The notes under the pieces were generated by a model. It did not search any database. It was not told the origin of the DNA and saw only the letters and a program-made list of their open reading frames with translations. A stretch of DNA of 34,690 bases from Sphingopyxis sp. MSC1_008 (GTDB lineage: Bacteria > Pseudomonadota > Alphaproteobacteria > Sphingomonadales > Sphingomonadaceae): assembly GCF_023197165.1 (NCBI RefSeq), contig NZ_JALPRD010000023.1, positions 1 to 34,690 on the forward strand, given 5' to 3'. Numbering within the stretch: the first letter of the stretch is position 1; every line of letters starts with the position of its first letter. Below are positions 8,615 through 20,260 of the stretch, in pieces. The position numbers were made by a program, and so were the translations under genes.

Positions 8615-8644
8615 ATTATATGCGTCATATAAAAGGAGACGCAA
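8615..8644. promoter_or_regulatory. Divergent promoter with TetR-type operator
   Basis: A 17-bp operator-like palindrome (TTATATG-CGT-CATATAA, 8616-8632) sits in the 55-base gap between pump and regulator. On the reverse strand it covers a perfect TATAAT (8620-8615) with TTGCGT (8644-8639) 18 bases upstream. On the forward strand TATATG (8617-8622) with TTGTGT (8595-8600) at 16 bases can serve the regulator. A bound TetR dimer would block both promoters. Confidence 0.7.
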
Positions 8645-9238
8645 GTGCGCTATTCAACCGAACACAAGGCCGCGACGCGCGAGCGCGTGTTGAAAGAGGC
8701 GGCGAAGGAAATTCGCGAGCGGGGCCCTGACAATGTCGCGGTTGCGGGCGTGATGGCGCGCGTCGGGCTGACCCACGGCGGCTTCTACGCCCATTTCGCG
8801 TCGAAGGACGCGCTGGTGAAGGAGGCGATCGGGACGATGTTCGCCGACGCCCGCAAGCGCACCGAACGGATCGATGCAAATGGCGATCCGCGCGCAGTGC
8901 TGCGCGCTTATGTCGATTTCTACCTCTCGCCCGCGCACCGCGACAGCCGCGACCGGGGCTGCCCGCTGCCGACATTGTCGGGCGATTTTGCGCGCTCGCA
9001 GCCGGCGACGCGTGACCGTTTCGGTGCGGGGGTCGATGGGATCGCGAGCCGGCTTGCGGTGCCGCTGGCGGCGCTTGGCTATGCGGACGCGCAGGCGGAA
9101 TCGCATGCCTTGTTGGCGCAGCTCGTCGGCGGTGTCGCGCTGGCGCGCGCGGTCGGCGATCCGGCGCTGTCGGATGCGATGCTCGCCGACACACACGCCA
9201 GTATTGTGGCGCGCTACGGGCTGGAGAGTGCGCAATGA
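8645..9238 (+). CDS. TetR-family transcriptional repressor
   Basis: A 197-residue one-component regulator. Residues about 8-55 are the TetR helix-turn-helix (RERVLKEAAKEIRERG ... VAVAGVMARVGLTHGGFYAHFASKDALVKEAI). The rest is the ligand-binding and dimer domain, with a GCPLPTLSGDFAR segment typical of one TetR subgroup. The start is GTG at 8645, preceded by AAAAGGAG. It overlaps the thioesterase gene by 4 bases (ATGA), so the two are translated together. The palindrome directly upstream makes it likely that it represses itself, the downstream genes and the divergent pump, and releases them on binding an inducer. The inducer is unknown. Confidence 0.93.
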   Translation: MRYSTEHKAATRERVLKEAAKEIRERGPDNVAVAGVMARVGLTHGGFYAHFASKDALVKEAIGTMFADARKRTERIDANGDPRAVLRAYVDFYLSPAHRDSRDRGCPLPTLSGDFARSQPATRDRFGAGVDGIASRLAVPLAALGYADAQAESHALLAQLVGGVALARAVGDPALSDAMLADTHASIVARYGLESAQ

Positions 9239-9651
9239 CGCTCGCGAAGGTGCAGGGACTGATCGCCACGGGCGGACGTCCGCCGATCGGCGAGACGCTG
9301 GGGTTCCAGCTTGTCGATGCGGGTGACGGCTGGGCGGCGTTCGAGGGCGTGCCCGGACCCGAACATTTCAACCCGATGGGCTTCGTTCACGGCGGCTATG
9401 CCGCGACTTTGCTTGATTCGGCCTGCGGCATCGCGGTGGTCACCAAGCTTGCCGACGATCAGGCGATGACGACGCTTGAGCTCAAGACCTCATATCTGAA
9501 AGCGATAACGGAGACGACGGGCAAGGTCCGCGCCGAGGGCCAAGTCATCTCGATCGGGCGCCGCGTCGCCTATGTCGAAGCGAAGCTGACCGACGCCGAC
9601 GGGCGCATCCTCGCGACCGCCACCTCGACGCTGCTGGTGATTCAGCAATGA
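9235..9651 (+). CDS. PaaI-family hotdog thioesterase
   Basis: A 138-residue hotdog-fold protein. The family signature is visible at HFNPMGFVHGGYAATLLDSACG, where HGG and the following Asp form the usual active-site region, and the final strands read ISIGRRVAYVEAKLTDADGRILATATSTLLV. Such proteins hydrolyse acyl- or aryl-CoA thioesters, often in breakdown of aromatic acids. It overlaps tetR by 4 bases at its start and the adaptor gene by 4 bases at its end, so it is firmly inside the efflux operon. That context suggests that the pump's substrate or inducer is an aromatic or fatty acid handled as its CoA ester; this is inference. The preceding stop overlaps its ATG, so translation is probably coupled. 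Confidence 0.9.
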   Translation: MTLAKVQGLIATGGRPPIGETLGFQLVDAGDGWAAFEGVPGPEHFNPMGFVHGGYAATLLDSACGIAVVTKLADDQAMTTLELKTSYLKAITETTGKVRAEGQVISIGRRVAYVEAKLTDADGRILATATSTLLVIQQ

Positions 9652-10757
9652 ACGTGCAGGCCGCCATCGAGGCCGAAGCGCCGGTACGCCGAGGGATATC
9701 AGTCCCGAAAAAGGCGTGGAAGGTCGGACTGATCGCGCTTGCGATTGCAGCCATCGGTATCTGGTGGCTGCTCGCGCCGCGCACCGCGGAATCGACCGAC
9801 AACGCCTATCTGCAGGCCGATGCGAGCGAGGTCGCGCCGCGCGTCGGTGGGCTCGTCACCGCGGTGCTGGTGCGCGACAATCAGGCGGTGAAAGCGGGCG
9901 ACCCGCTCGCGCGCATCGACGTGCGCGACTATGACTCGCGGCTGATGGCGGCCGAGGCCGCGGTCGCCGATGCCGATGCGCAGGTGGCGACCGCGCGCGC
10001 GACGCTCGCCTCGCTCGGTGCCGAGCAGAAGCTTGCGGCGGCGGAGATCCGGTCGGTGAATACCCGGATCTCCGCAGCCGACGCCGAATATGCGCGCGCG
10101 GCCGAGGATCGGCGGCGGTACAAGGCGCTGCTCGTCGACGGTTTCGTGACCCGCCGCGATGCCGAACAGGTCGATGCGACCGCTGTTGGCGCGGCATCGG
10201 CGGCGCAGCGGTCGCGCGCCGACCTTGGCGCGAGCGTCGAAGCGGCGGCGGTGACGCGCGCCAAGGGGCCGATCCTGTCGGCGCAGGTCAGGGCGGCCGA
10301 GGCGGAGGCGGCGAAGGCGCGTGCGGCGCTCGCGCTTGCGAAGCTCGACCGCGGGCACACGCTCGTCGCCGCGCCGATCGACGGTGTCGTCGGCAACCGC
10401 CGCATCCAGGTCGGCGATTATGTCCAGCCAGGATCGCGGCTGCTGTCGGTTGTGCCCGTGCGCTCGATCTATGTCGTCGCCAATTTCAAGGAAACGCAGA
10501 CGCGCGAAATGCGCCCGGGGCAAAAGGCCGACGTCTATGTTGATGCGCTGGGCGAGACGCTGCACGGCACGGTCGAAAGCCTCGCGCCGGGTTCGGGGAG
10601 TGAGTTCACCCTGCTGCCCTTCGAGCCCGGATCGGGGAATTTTACCAAGATCGTCCAGCGTGTCGGCGTGCGTATCAAGCTCGATCCGGGGCAGGCGGCG
10701 CTGGCGAAACTGCGGCCCGGGTTGTCGGTGACCGCGAAAGTCCGGCTCCGCAGCTGA
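9648..10757 (+). CDS. EmrA/HlyD-type periplasmic efflux adaptor
   Basis: A 369-residue membrane-fusion protein that links an inner-membrane pump to an outer-membrane channel. It has a short cytoplasmic lead, one membrane anchor at about residues 26-44 (VGLIALAIAAIGIWWLLAP), the first half of the lipoyl domain with the family motif STDNAYLQADASEVAPRVGG, a long Ala-rich coiled-coil hairpin (about residues 95-225), and the second lipoyl half (VAAPIDGVVGNRRIQVGDYVQPG) followed by the barrel domain (VVANFKETQTREMRPGQ). It starts within the thioesterase stop (ATGA overlap). Its natural partner is the EmrB-type pump at 6988-8589, which unusually is on the opposite strand. Confidence 0.94.
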   Translation: MNVQAAIEAEAPVRRGISVPKKAWKVGLIALAIAAIGIWWLLAPRTAESTDNAYLQADASEVAPRVGGLVTAVLVRDNQAVKAGDPLARIDVRDYDSRLMAAEAAVADADAQVATARATLASLGAEQKLAAAEIRSVNTRISAADAEYARAAEDRRRYKALLVDGFVTRRDAEQVDATAVGAASAAQRSRADLGASVEAAAVTRAKGPILSAQVRAAEAEAAKARAALALAKLDRGHTLVAAPIDGVVGNRRIQVGDYVQPGSRLLSVVPVRSIYVVANFKETQTREMRPGQKADVYVDALGETLHGTVESLAPGSGSEFTLLPFEPGSGNFTKIVQRVGVRIKLDPGQAALAKLRPGLSVTAKVRLRS

Positions 10758-10796
10758 CCGCCGCGCCGCGACGTTTCACCGCATTCCATGTTAACA

Positions 10797-10857
10797 GCGT
10801 CAATTTATCCTTGACGCCGATCCGATCCCCGATCAATGTTTACGTCGATAACATTGA
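10797..10857 (+). promoter_or_regulatory. Two palindromes upstream of the YciB-like gene
   Basis: GCGTCAA / TTGACGC (10797-10817, 7-base loop) and TCAATGTT / AACATTGA (10833-10840 and 10850-10857, 9-base spacer) follow one another just before the gene's ribosome-binding site. The first could be a weak terminator of the adaptor operon, though it lacks a T-run; the second looks like an operator. TTGACG at 10811 could double as a -35 box. Confidence 0.4.
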
Positions 10858-10875
10858 GTCGGAAAGGACAGGCGA

Positions 10876-11460
10876 ATGAAAACCTTGCTCTACGCTCTAG
10901 GGCCGATGCTGTTCGACTCGCTTGGCGTGCTCGTCTTTGCGGTGCTGCTGGTCGCCGGCGCAGGGATCGTCCCCGCGACGATCGCGGGCACCGTCGTCGC
11001 GCTCGCGGTCGTGGGCTATGAGCTGGTGCGCGGCAAGAAGGTCGCGGCGCTGCAATGGATCAGCCTCGCGTCGGTGCTTTTTACCGCCGCGGCGACGCTC
11101 TTCACCGGCGACCCGCGCTTCGTGATGGCGAAGCCGACAATCGTCTATCTGATCGTCGGGTCGGTGATGCTGCGCCGCGGTTGGCTCAATCGCTATATCC
11201 AGCCCGAACAGCTGGCGCTGGTCGGCGATGTCATGGACCGGTTCGGGATGATCTGGGCGGCGCTGATGTTCACGAGCGCCGGCCTCAATCTTGTCATCGC
11301 GCTCTTCTTCACCGAATGGTGGCCGCTGTTCATCGGGATATTCCCGCTAGCGTCGAAGTTCGGCCTGTTCGCGATCCACATTGCGGTAGTGCATTTTATC
11401 GGGCAGGCGCGGCTGCGCCGCCGCGCGGGCGGCGAGTTGCAACCGCTGGTCGCCGAATAG
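10876..11460 (+). CDS. YciB / septation protein A family membrane protein
   Basis: A 194-residue integral inner-membrane protein with five or so hydrophobic segments. Family marks are FDSLGVLVFAVLLV near the start, KPTIVYLIVGSVMLRRGWLNRYI in the middle and FFTEWWPLFIGIFPLASKFGLFAIH at the end. YciB/IspZ-type proteins affect cell-envelope integrity and septation, but their biochemical role is not settled. It starts at ATG 10876 with a GGAAAGGA site. It stands alone downstream of the efflux operon, separated by 118 bases that hold two palindromes, and is convergent with lysC. The family call is good; the functional detail is weak. Confidence 0.8.
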   Translation: MKTLLYALGPMLFDSLGVLVFAVLLVAGAGIVPATIAGTVVALAVVGYELVRGKKVAALQWISLASVLFTAAATLFTGDPRFVMAKPTIVYLIVGSVMLRRGWLNRYIQPEQLALVGDVMDRFGMIWAALMFTSAGLNLVIALFFTEWWPLFIGIFPLASKFGLFAIHIAVVHFIGQARLRRRAGGELQPLVAE

Positions 11461-11474
11461 ACGAAATCCGTGCT

Positions 11475-11539
11475 CCCCGGCAAAAGCCGGGGCCCATGAC
11501 TTGTAGAGCTGTGCCTCTGGGCTCCGGCTGTCGCCGGGG
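11475..11539. repeat. REP-like paired hairpins between convergent genes
   Basis: Two adjacent hairpins, CCCCGGC-AAAA-GCCGGGG (11475-11492) and CTCCGGC-TGTC-GCCGGGG (11522-11539, one G-U pair), lie between yciB (+) and lysC (-). Such paired GC-rich palindromes between convergent genes are common dispersed intergenic repeats in sphingomonads. They may also end transcription from both sides. Confidence 0.65.
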
Positions 11540-11560
11540 AACACCATGGGTGCGAGCGCC

Positions 11561-12808
11561 TTACTCGGCGTCGAGTCCGTAGGCGGTGTGGAGGACGCGC
11601 ACCGCGAGTTCGGTTTCATCCTCATCGATCAGCACGCTGACCTTGATCTCGCTGGTCGAGATCGCCTGGATATTGATGCCGCGGTCGGCCAGCGCGCGGA
11701 ACATCGTGCTCGCGACGCCCGCGTGGCTCTTCATGCCGACGCCGACGACGCTGATTTTTGCGACCTTGTCGTCGCTGATGATGCGGTTGAAACCGATCTT
11801 TTCCTTCGCGGCTTCGAGCAGGTCGATCGAGCGGAGCAGGTCGGTGGCGGGAACGGTGAAGGTCACGTCGGTCTCGCCCTTTTCGCGGCCGACATTCTGG
11901 ATGATCATGTCGACGTTGATCCCGGCCGCGGCGAGCGGGCCAAAGATGTTCGCGACCGCGCCGGGCTTGTCGGGCACACGCGTGACGATGATCTTCGCTT
12001 CATTCTTGTCGTGGGCGATGCCGGTGATCAGCTGCCGTTCCATCTGATGTTCCTCTATTTCCTCGTCGCTGACGATCATCGTGCCTTTTTTCGGAGCCTC
12101 GTCGCCCTCGACGAAGCTCGAGAGCACCTGCACGCGCACGCCCTCTTTCATCGCGAGCCCGACCGAGCGGGTCTGGAGCACCTTGGCGCCGACGCTCGCG
12201 AGTTCGAGCATTTCCTCATAGGTCACATAGTCGAGCTTGCGCGCGCGCGCGACGATGCGCGGGTCGGTCGTGTAGACCCCATCGACGTCGGTGTAGATGT
12301 CGCAGCGGTCGGCCTTGAGCGCGGCGGCCACCGCCACGGCACTGGTGTCCGACCCGCCGCGGCCGAGCGTCGAGACGCGGCCGTCGTCCATCAGGCCCTG
12401 GAAGCCCGGGATGACCGCGACTTCGCCCTTCGCCATCGCCGCGCCGAGCGCGCCGGTGTCAATGTCGGCGATGCGCGCGCGGGCGTGCGCTTCTTCAGTG
12501 CGGATCGGAAGCTGCCAGCCGAGCCAGCTGCGCGCGGGGGTGCCCATCGCCTGCAAGGTGAGGGCCAGCAGGCCCGACGTGATCTGTTCGCCCGCGGCGA
12601 CGACGACGTCATATTCGGCGGGGTCGTAGCGCGGGTTCGCCTCGCGGCAGAAATTGACGAGCCGGTCGGTCTCGCCCGCCATCGCCGAGACGACGACCGC
12701 GACCTCGTTGCCGTTCGCGACTTCGCGCGCGACGAGTTTCGCCACGGTGCGAATCCGCTCGGTGCCCGCCATTGACGTGCCCCCGAATTTCATCACGATC
12801 CGCGCCAT
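11561..12808 (-). CDS. lysC: Aspartate kinase
   Basis: A 415-residue cytoplasmic enzyme that phosphorylates aspartate, the first step toward lysine, threonine, methionine and diaminopimelate. The kinase domain opens with IVMKFGGTSM (K7-F-G-G-T11-S) and contains VVVSAMAGETDRL, STLGRGGSDTSAVAVAAAL and the CDIYTDVDGVYTTDPR nucleotide region. Two ACT regulatory domains follow from about residue 265 (VTRVPDKPGAVANIFGPLAAAGINVDMI and ISVVGVGMKSHAGVASTMFRALADRGINI), so feedback inhibition by pathway amino acids is expected. The start is ATG 12808 (MARIVMKFGG), which matches the family; the open frame extends 16 codons upstream without similarity. It is divergent from ubiG with 159 bases between. Confidence 0.97.
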   Translation of the reverse strand: MARIVMKFGGTSMAGTERIRTVAKLVAREVANGNEVAVVVSAMAGETDRLVNFCREANPRYDPAEYDVVVAAGEQITSGLLALTLQAMGTPARSWLGWQLPIRTEEAHARARIADIDTGALGAAMAKGEVAVIPGFQGLMDDGRVSTLGRGGSDTSAVAVAAALKADRCDIYTDVDGVYTTDPRIVARARKLDYVTYEEMLELASVGAKVLQTRSVGLAMKEGVRVQVLSSFVEGDEAPKKGTMIVSDEEIEEHQMERQLITGIAHDKNEAKIIVTRVPDKPGAVANIFGPLAAAGINVDMIIQNVGREKGETDVTFTVPATDLLRSIDLLEAAKEKIGFNRIISDDKVAKISVVGVGMKSHAGVASTMFRALADRGINIQAISTSEIKVSVLIDEDETELAVRVLHTAYGLDAE

Positions 12809-12967
12809 CTCGCCCCGCTTTCCTATATTGGTTTCGGCCGCAACTTTTCCGAGCATTTCCGCGGCGCTCGGCTGTTACGGAAGGGGAAGGGCGATGGCAA
12901 GCGCGAGAACCTATGCGCGCGATAGAATTTCTTGCATGGCGCGAGGCACAGTGCCACATCGCGAGGC

Positions 12968-13693
12968 ATGAGTGCCGCCACGATCAACCCGCACGAAGCC
13001 GCCCATTTCGGTGCGCTCGCCGCCGACTGGTGGGATCCGCACGGGTCGTCGGCGATGCTGCACAAGCTCAATCCGGTGCGGCTCGCCTATATCCGCGACC
13101 AGATCGACGCGCATTGGCACGTCGATGCGCGCGAGCGTCATGCGCTTGCGGGGCGGAGCGCGATCGATGTTGGGTGTGGCGCCGGACTGCTCGCCGAGCC
13201 GCTGGCGCGGATGGGCGCCAAGGTCACGGGGGTCGATGCGGCACCCGAGAATATTGCCGCGGCGCGCGACCATGCGGGGGGACAGGGGCTGGCGATCAGC
13301 TATTTTGCCGGCGAACTTGCCGCGCTGCCATTTGAGACCTTCGACCTTGTCACCTCGATGGAAGTTGTCGAACATGTCACCGATCCTGCCGCCTTCATCG
13401 GCGAACTCGCGGCGCGGCTCGCGCCCGGCGGGCTGATGATCCTGTCGACCCCGAACCGGACGATGCTGTCGAAACTGCTGCTCGTCGAGGCGGCCGAGCG
13501 CGTCGGCGCGGTGCCGCGCGGGACGCACGACTGGGACCAGTTCCTGAAGCCCCAAGAGCTGACCAAGCTGCTCGAAGGCGCGGGGCTGGAGGTCATCGAC
13601 CGCACCGGCTTGTCGCCGTCGCCCGCCAAGGGTTTCAAGCTCGGCGGCAGCGAGGCGCTCAACTATCTGGTCGCGGCGCGGTGGCCGGGCTGA
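12968..13693 (+). CDS. ubiG: Ubiquinone biosynthesis O-methyltransferase UbiG
   Basis: A 241-residue SAM-dependent methyltransferase for both O-methylation steps of ubiquinone synthesis. The N-terminus has the UbiG-specific FGALAADWWDPHGSSAMLHKLNPVRLAYI; SAM motif I is IDVGCGAGLLAEPLA (residues 66-80), followed by VTGVDAAPENIAAA and FDLVTSMEVVEHV. The conserved GTHDWDQFLKPQEL region near residue 180 is also typical. The start ATG at 12968 (MSAATINPHE) fits the family; an ATG 12 codons upstream is in frame but adds unconserved residues. It overlaps the following YdeI-like gene by 13 bases. It acts at the inner face of the membrane. Confidence 0.96.
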   Translation: MSAATINPHEAAHFGALAADWWDPHGSSAMLHKLNPVRLAYIRDQIDAHWHVDARERHALAGRSAIDVGCGAGLLAEPLARMGAKVTGVDAAPENIAAARDHAGGQGLAISYFAGELAALPFETFDLVTSMEVVEHVTDPAAFIGELAARLAPGGLMILSTPNRTMLSKLLLVEAAERVGAVPRGTHDWDQFLKPQELTKLLEGAGLEVIDRTGLSPSPAKGFKLGGSEALNYLVAARWPG

Positions 13694-14283
13694 CCCGCGA
13701 CCCGCGCGTCGACGCCTATATCGCGAAGCGGCAGCCCTTCGCGCAGCCGATCCTGAATCACCTTCGCGAACTGGTGCACAAACATGCGCCGGGCTCGCAA
13801 GAGACGCTGAAATGGGGCGTGCCGCATTTCGTGCTCGACGGGCAGAATCTCGCGGGTATGGCGGCGTTCAAGGACCATGCGACCTTCGGCTTCTGGCGCG
13901 ACGAGGAAGTCACCGGCTCGCCGCGCAACAAGGGCGCGATGGGCAGCATGGGGCGGCTGGCGTCGCTAACCGACCTGCCCGACGATAAGATGATGGCCGA
14001 GTATATCGAGAAGGCGGCAGCGCTGTGTGCCGAGGGCAAGCCCAAGCGCCCGGCGCCCAAGCCCGAGGCGGCGCTCGATCTGCCCGGCGATCTGGGCGCC
14101 GCGCTGAAGGCCAATGCGGCAGCGCAAGGACATTGGGACGCCTTTTCGCCCGGCAAACGGCGCGACTATATCGAATGGGTACTCGAGGCGAAGCGCGAGG
14201 AAACGCGCGTCAAGCGCGTCGAAACGATTGTCGGACAGGTCGCCGAGGGCAAGGACCGGAATTGGAAATACAAGGGGTGTTGA
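13681..14283 (+). CDS. YdeI/OmpD-associated, DUF1801-type protein
   Basis: A 200-residue cytoplasmic protein. The N-terminal half is a DUF1801-like domain (ILNHLRELVHKHAPGSQETLKWGVPHFVLDGQNLAGMAAFKDHATFGFW), and the C-terminal part carries the YdeI/OmpD-associated motif (FSPGKRRDYIEWVLEAKREETRVKRVETIV). The family's biochemical role is unknown; relatives are usually annotated as OmpD-associated by old genetic data. The start is GTG at 13681, inside the last codons of ubiG (13-base overlap), so translation is probably coupled. No better start exists before residue 59. It ends just before a pair of REP-like hairpins. Confidence 0.85.
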   Translation: MAGLTRDPRVDAYIAKRQPFAQPILNHLRELVHKHAPGSQETLKWGVPHFVLDGQNLAGMAAFKDHATFGFWRDEEVTGSPRNKGAMGSMGRLASLTDLPDDKMMAEYIEKAAALCAEGKPKRPAPKPEAALDLPGDLGAALKANAAAQGHWDAFSPGKRRDYIEWVLEAKREETRVKRVETIVGQVAEGKDRNWKYKGC

Positions 14284-14293
14284 GAGGAACGTC

Positions 14294-14373
14294 GCCCCCG
14301 CGAAGGCGGGGGCCGCTGTCGGTTTACGCGGAGATGCTGGACAAAACCGCCAACGAACCCCGCCTTCGCGGGG
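14294..14373. repeat. REP-like paired hairpins between convergent genes
   Basis: GCCCCCGC-GAAG-GCGGGGGC (14294-14313) and CCCCGC-CTTC-GCGGGG (14358-14373) stand between the YdeI-like gene (+) and the glutathione-transferase-like gene (-). The layout matches that at 11475-11539: two GC-rich palindromes about 45 bases apart between convergent genes. Confidence 0.65.
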
Positions 14374-14409
14374 GTTGACGCTTCGGAACGCTCCGCATTC
14401 CGTGGTGTG

Positions 14410-15081
14410 TCAGAAGTCGACGTCTTCGTAGTACTTGGGCGGCGTCACGATCTCCATCCGCTCGGCCAGCAGCGGGCGGAAGCTCGGGCGCGATTTCAGG
14501 CCCGAATACCAGCCCTTCGTCTGCTCATGCCCCGTCCAGTCGATCCCGCCCAGATAGTCGGCGACCGAGATATGCGCCGCGGCGGTCAGGTCGGCGAGGC
14601 TCATCGTCGCGCCGGCGAGCCAGGTGCGGTGGTCGATGAGGTAATCGACATAGTCGAGATGATTGTTCGCGGCCTTCATCGCCTCGCGCAGCGCGCCGCC
14701 GTCGGGCGGCTGGCGGTGGACGATGCGTTTCTGCATGCGTTCGAACAGCAAGGGGCCGGTGACTTCATAATAGAAGTCGTGATCGAACCATGAGGTTAGC
14801 CGCCGGATCTCGGCGCGGCTGGCCGCCGTGCCGTTGATCATCGCCTTGCCTTCGACGGTTTCTTCGAAATATTCGGCGATCGCCATGCTGTCCATCAGCA
14901 CCTGGCCGCGCGCCTGATCGACCATCACCGGGGTACGCCCCGCCGGGTTCAGATCGATGAACTCGTCGCGGCGCTCCCACGGCGATTCGCGCACCAATTC
15001 ATAACCGACGCCCTTTTCGCCCAGCAAAAGGCGAACCTTGCGCGAAAAGGGACAGAGCGGGAATTGATAGAGTTGCCACAT
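14410..15081 (-). CDS. Glutathione S-transferase family protein
   Basis: A 223-residue cytosolic protein with an N-terminal thioredoxin-fold GST domain (LYQFPLCPFSRKVRLLLGEKGVGYELV, with C10-P-F-S13 as the likely thiol-binding site), the PVMVDQARGQVLMDSMAIAEYFEE region that binds the glutathione gamma-glutamyl group, and an all-helical C-terminal domain (from about residue 90). The reaction cannot be named from sequence. The start chosen is ATG 15081 (MWQLYQFPLC), which begins right at the first strand as in relatives; an upstream ATG at 15117 is in frame and cannot be excluded because neither has a clear ribosome-binding site. It stands alone, convergent with the YdeI-like gene. Confidence 0.88.
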   Translation of the reverse strand: MWQLYQFPLCPFSRKVRLLLGEKGVGYELVRESPWERRDEFIDLNPAGRTPVMVDQARGQVLMDSMAIAEYFEETVEGKAMINGTAASRAEIRRLTSWFDHDFYYEVTGPLLFERMQKRIVHRQPPDGGALREAMKAANNHLDYVDYLIDHRTWLAGATMSLADLTAAAHISVADYLGGIDWTGHEQTKGWYSGLKSRPSFRPLLAERMEIVTPPKYYEDVDF

Positions 15082-15158
15082 GCATCCGGCATAGCGGCAG
15101 CGGGGCGCCGGGCGCAACGCCTATGGCGCGTAGACGATCAGCGATTGTGGATTGGGCG

Positions 15159-15584
15159 TCAGCGGCGCGATGCCTCGCGCTCGCGTTCCCACTGCGCCGC
15201 AAAGTCGCGCGCCATATCCTTGAGCACCGGAGCATAAGCCGCGAGCGCCGAGGCGGCGTGGCCTGCCATGCGGGTGCCCGCGCGGACGTCGGCGCCCATA
15301 AGCTCGGCATATTCGGGGTCGCGGCCGGTCATATCGCCGAGCGTGGCATCGGGCGGGATATAGGCGGCGTCGGATTCGGGGTCGATCTGTGCCACCGCCT
15401 TCGCGAGTGGACCGACCTGCATCTGCATCAGCGCCGCGACCATCGCGGTGACGGTTTCGGCCATCCGGTCCTGTGCCACGGGGTCGTTCAGCGTCGCGAC
15501 GGCGCCTTGCATTTCCTGGGCGGCAGCCGGCAACGGCGCGACGAGCGCGAGCAGGGGGAGGGCGATCAGCGCGAAACGGTTCAT
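15159..15584 (-). CDS. Small exported protein, unrecognised
   Basis: A 141-residue protein with a clear signal peptide (MNRFALIALPLLALVAPLPAAAQE, cleavage after AAA), so it should be periplasmic or outer-membrane associated. The mature part is Ala/Met-rich and probably helical, without a domain I can name; the segment IPPDATLGDMTGRDPEYAELM is its most distinctive part. The start ATG 15584 has an AAAGGATGGAG site at good spacing; the frame is open 18 codons upstream, where there is no signal-like sequence. It lies 120 bases downstream of gltB on the same strand, beyond a hairpin, so it is probably separately transcribed. Confidence 0.7.
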   Translation of the reverse strand: MNRFALIALPLLALVAPLPAAAQEMQGAVATLNDPVAQDRMAETVTAMVAALMQMQVGPLAKAVAQIDPESDAAYIPPDATLGDMTGRDPEYAELMGADVRAGTRMAGHAASALAAYAPVLKDMARDFAAQWEREREASRR

Positions 15585-15668
15585 GGCTCCATCCTTTCGA
15601 AGGACGTCAGGTTCAGCAAAGTTCACGCGCTTAGACAAGGGACGCTTTCGCTGCGCTGAACGGCGTGT

Positions 15669-15692
15669 GGCGGTGCGATGAGCCGCACCGCC
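15669..15692 (-). terminator. Hairpin after gltB
   Basis: A perfect 9-bp stem (GGCGGTGCG / CGCACCGCC) with a 6-base loop lies 12 bases past the gltB stop. There is no T-run, so it may be a terminator of the GC-rich type or an mRNA 3'-end stabiliser. Confidence 0.55.
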
Positions 15693-15704
15693 GCCGCGAC
15701 GAAG

Positions 15705-20237
<4,533 letters not shown>

Positions 20238-20260
20238 CTTCGTCCTGACAGGCTGGATGC

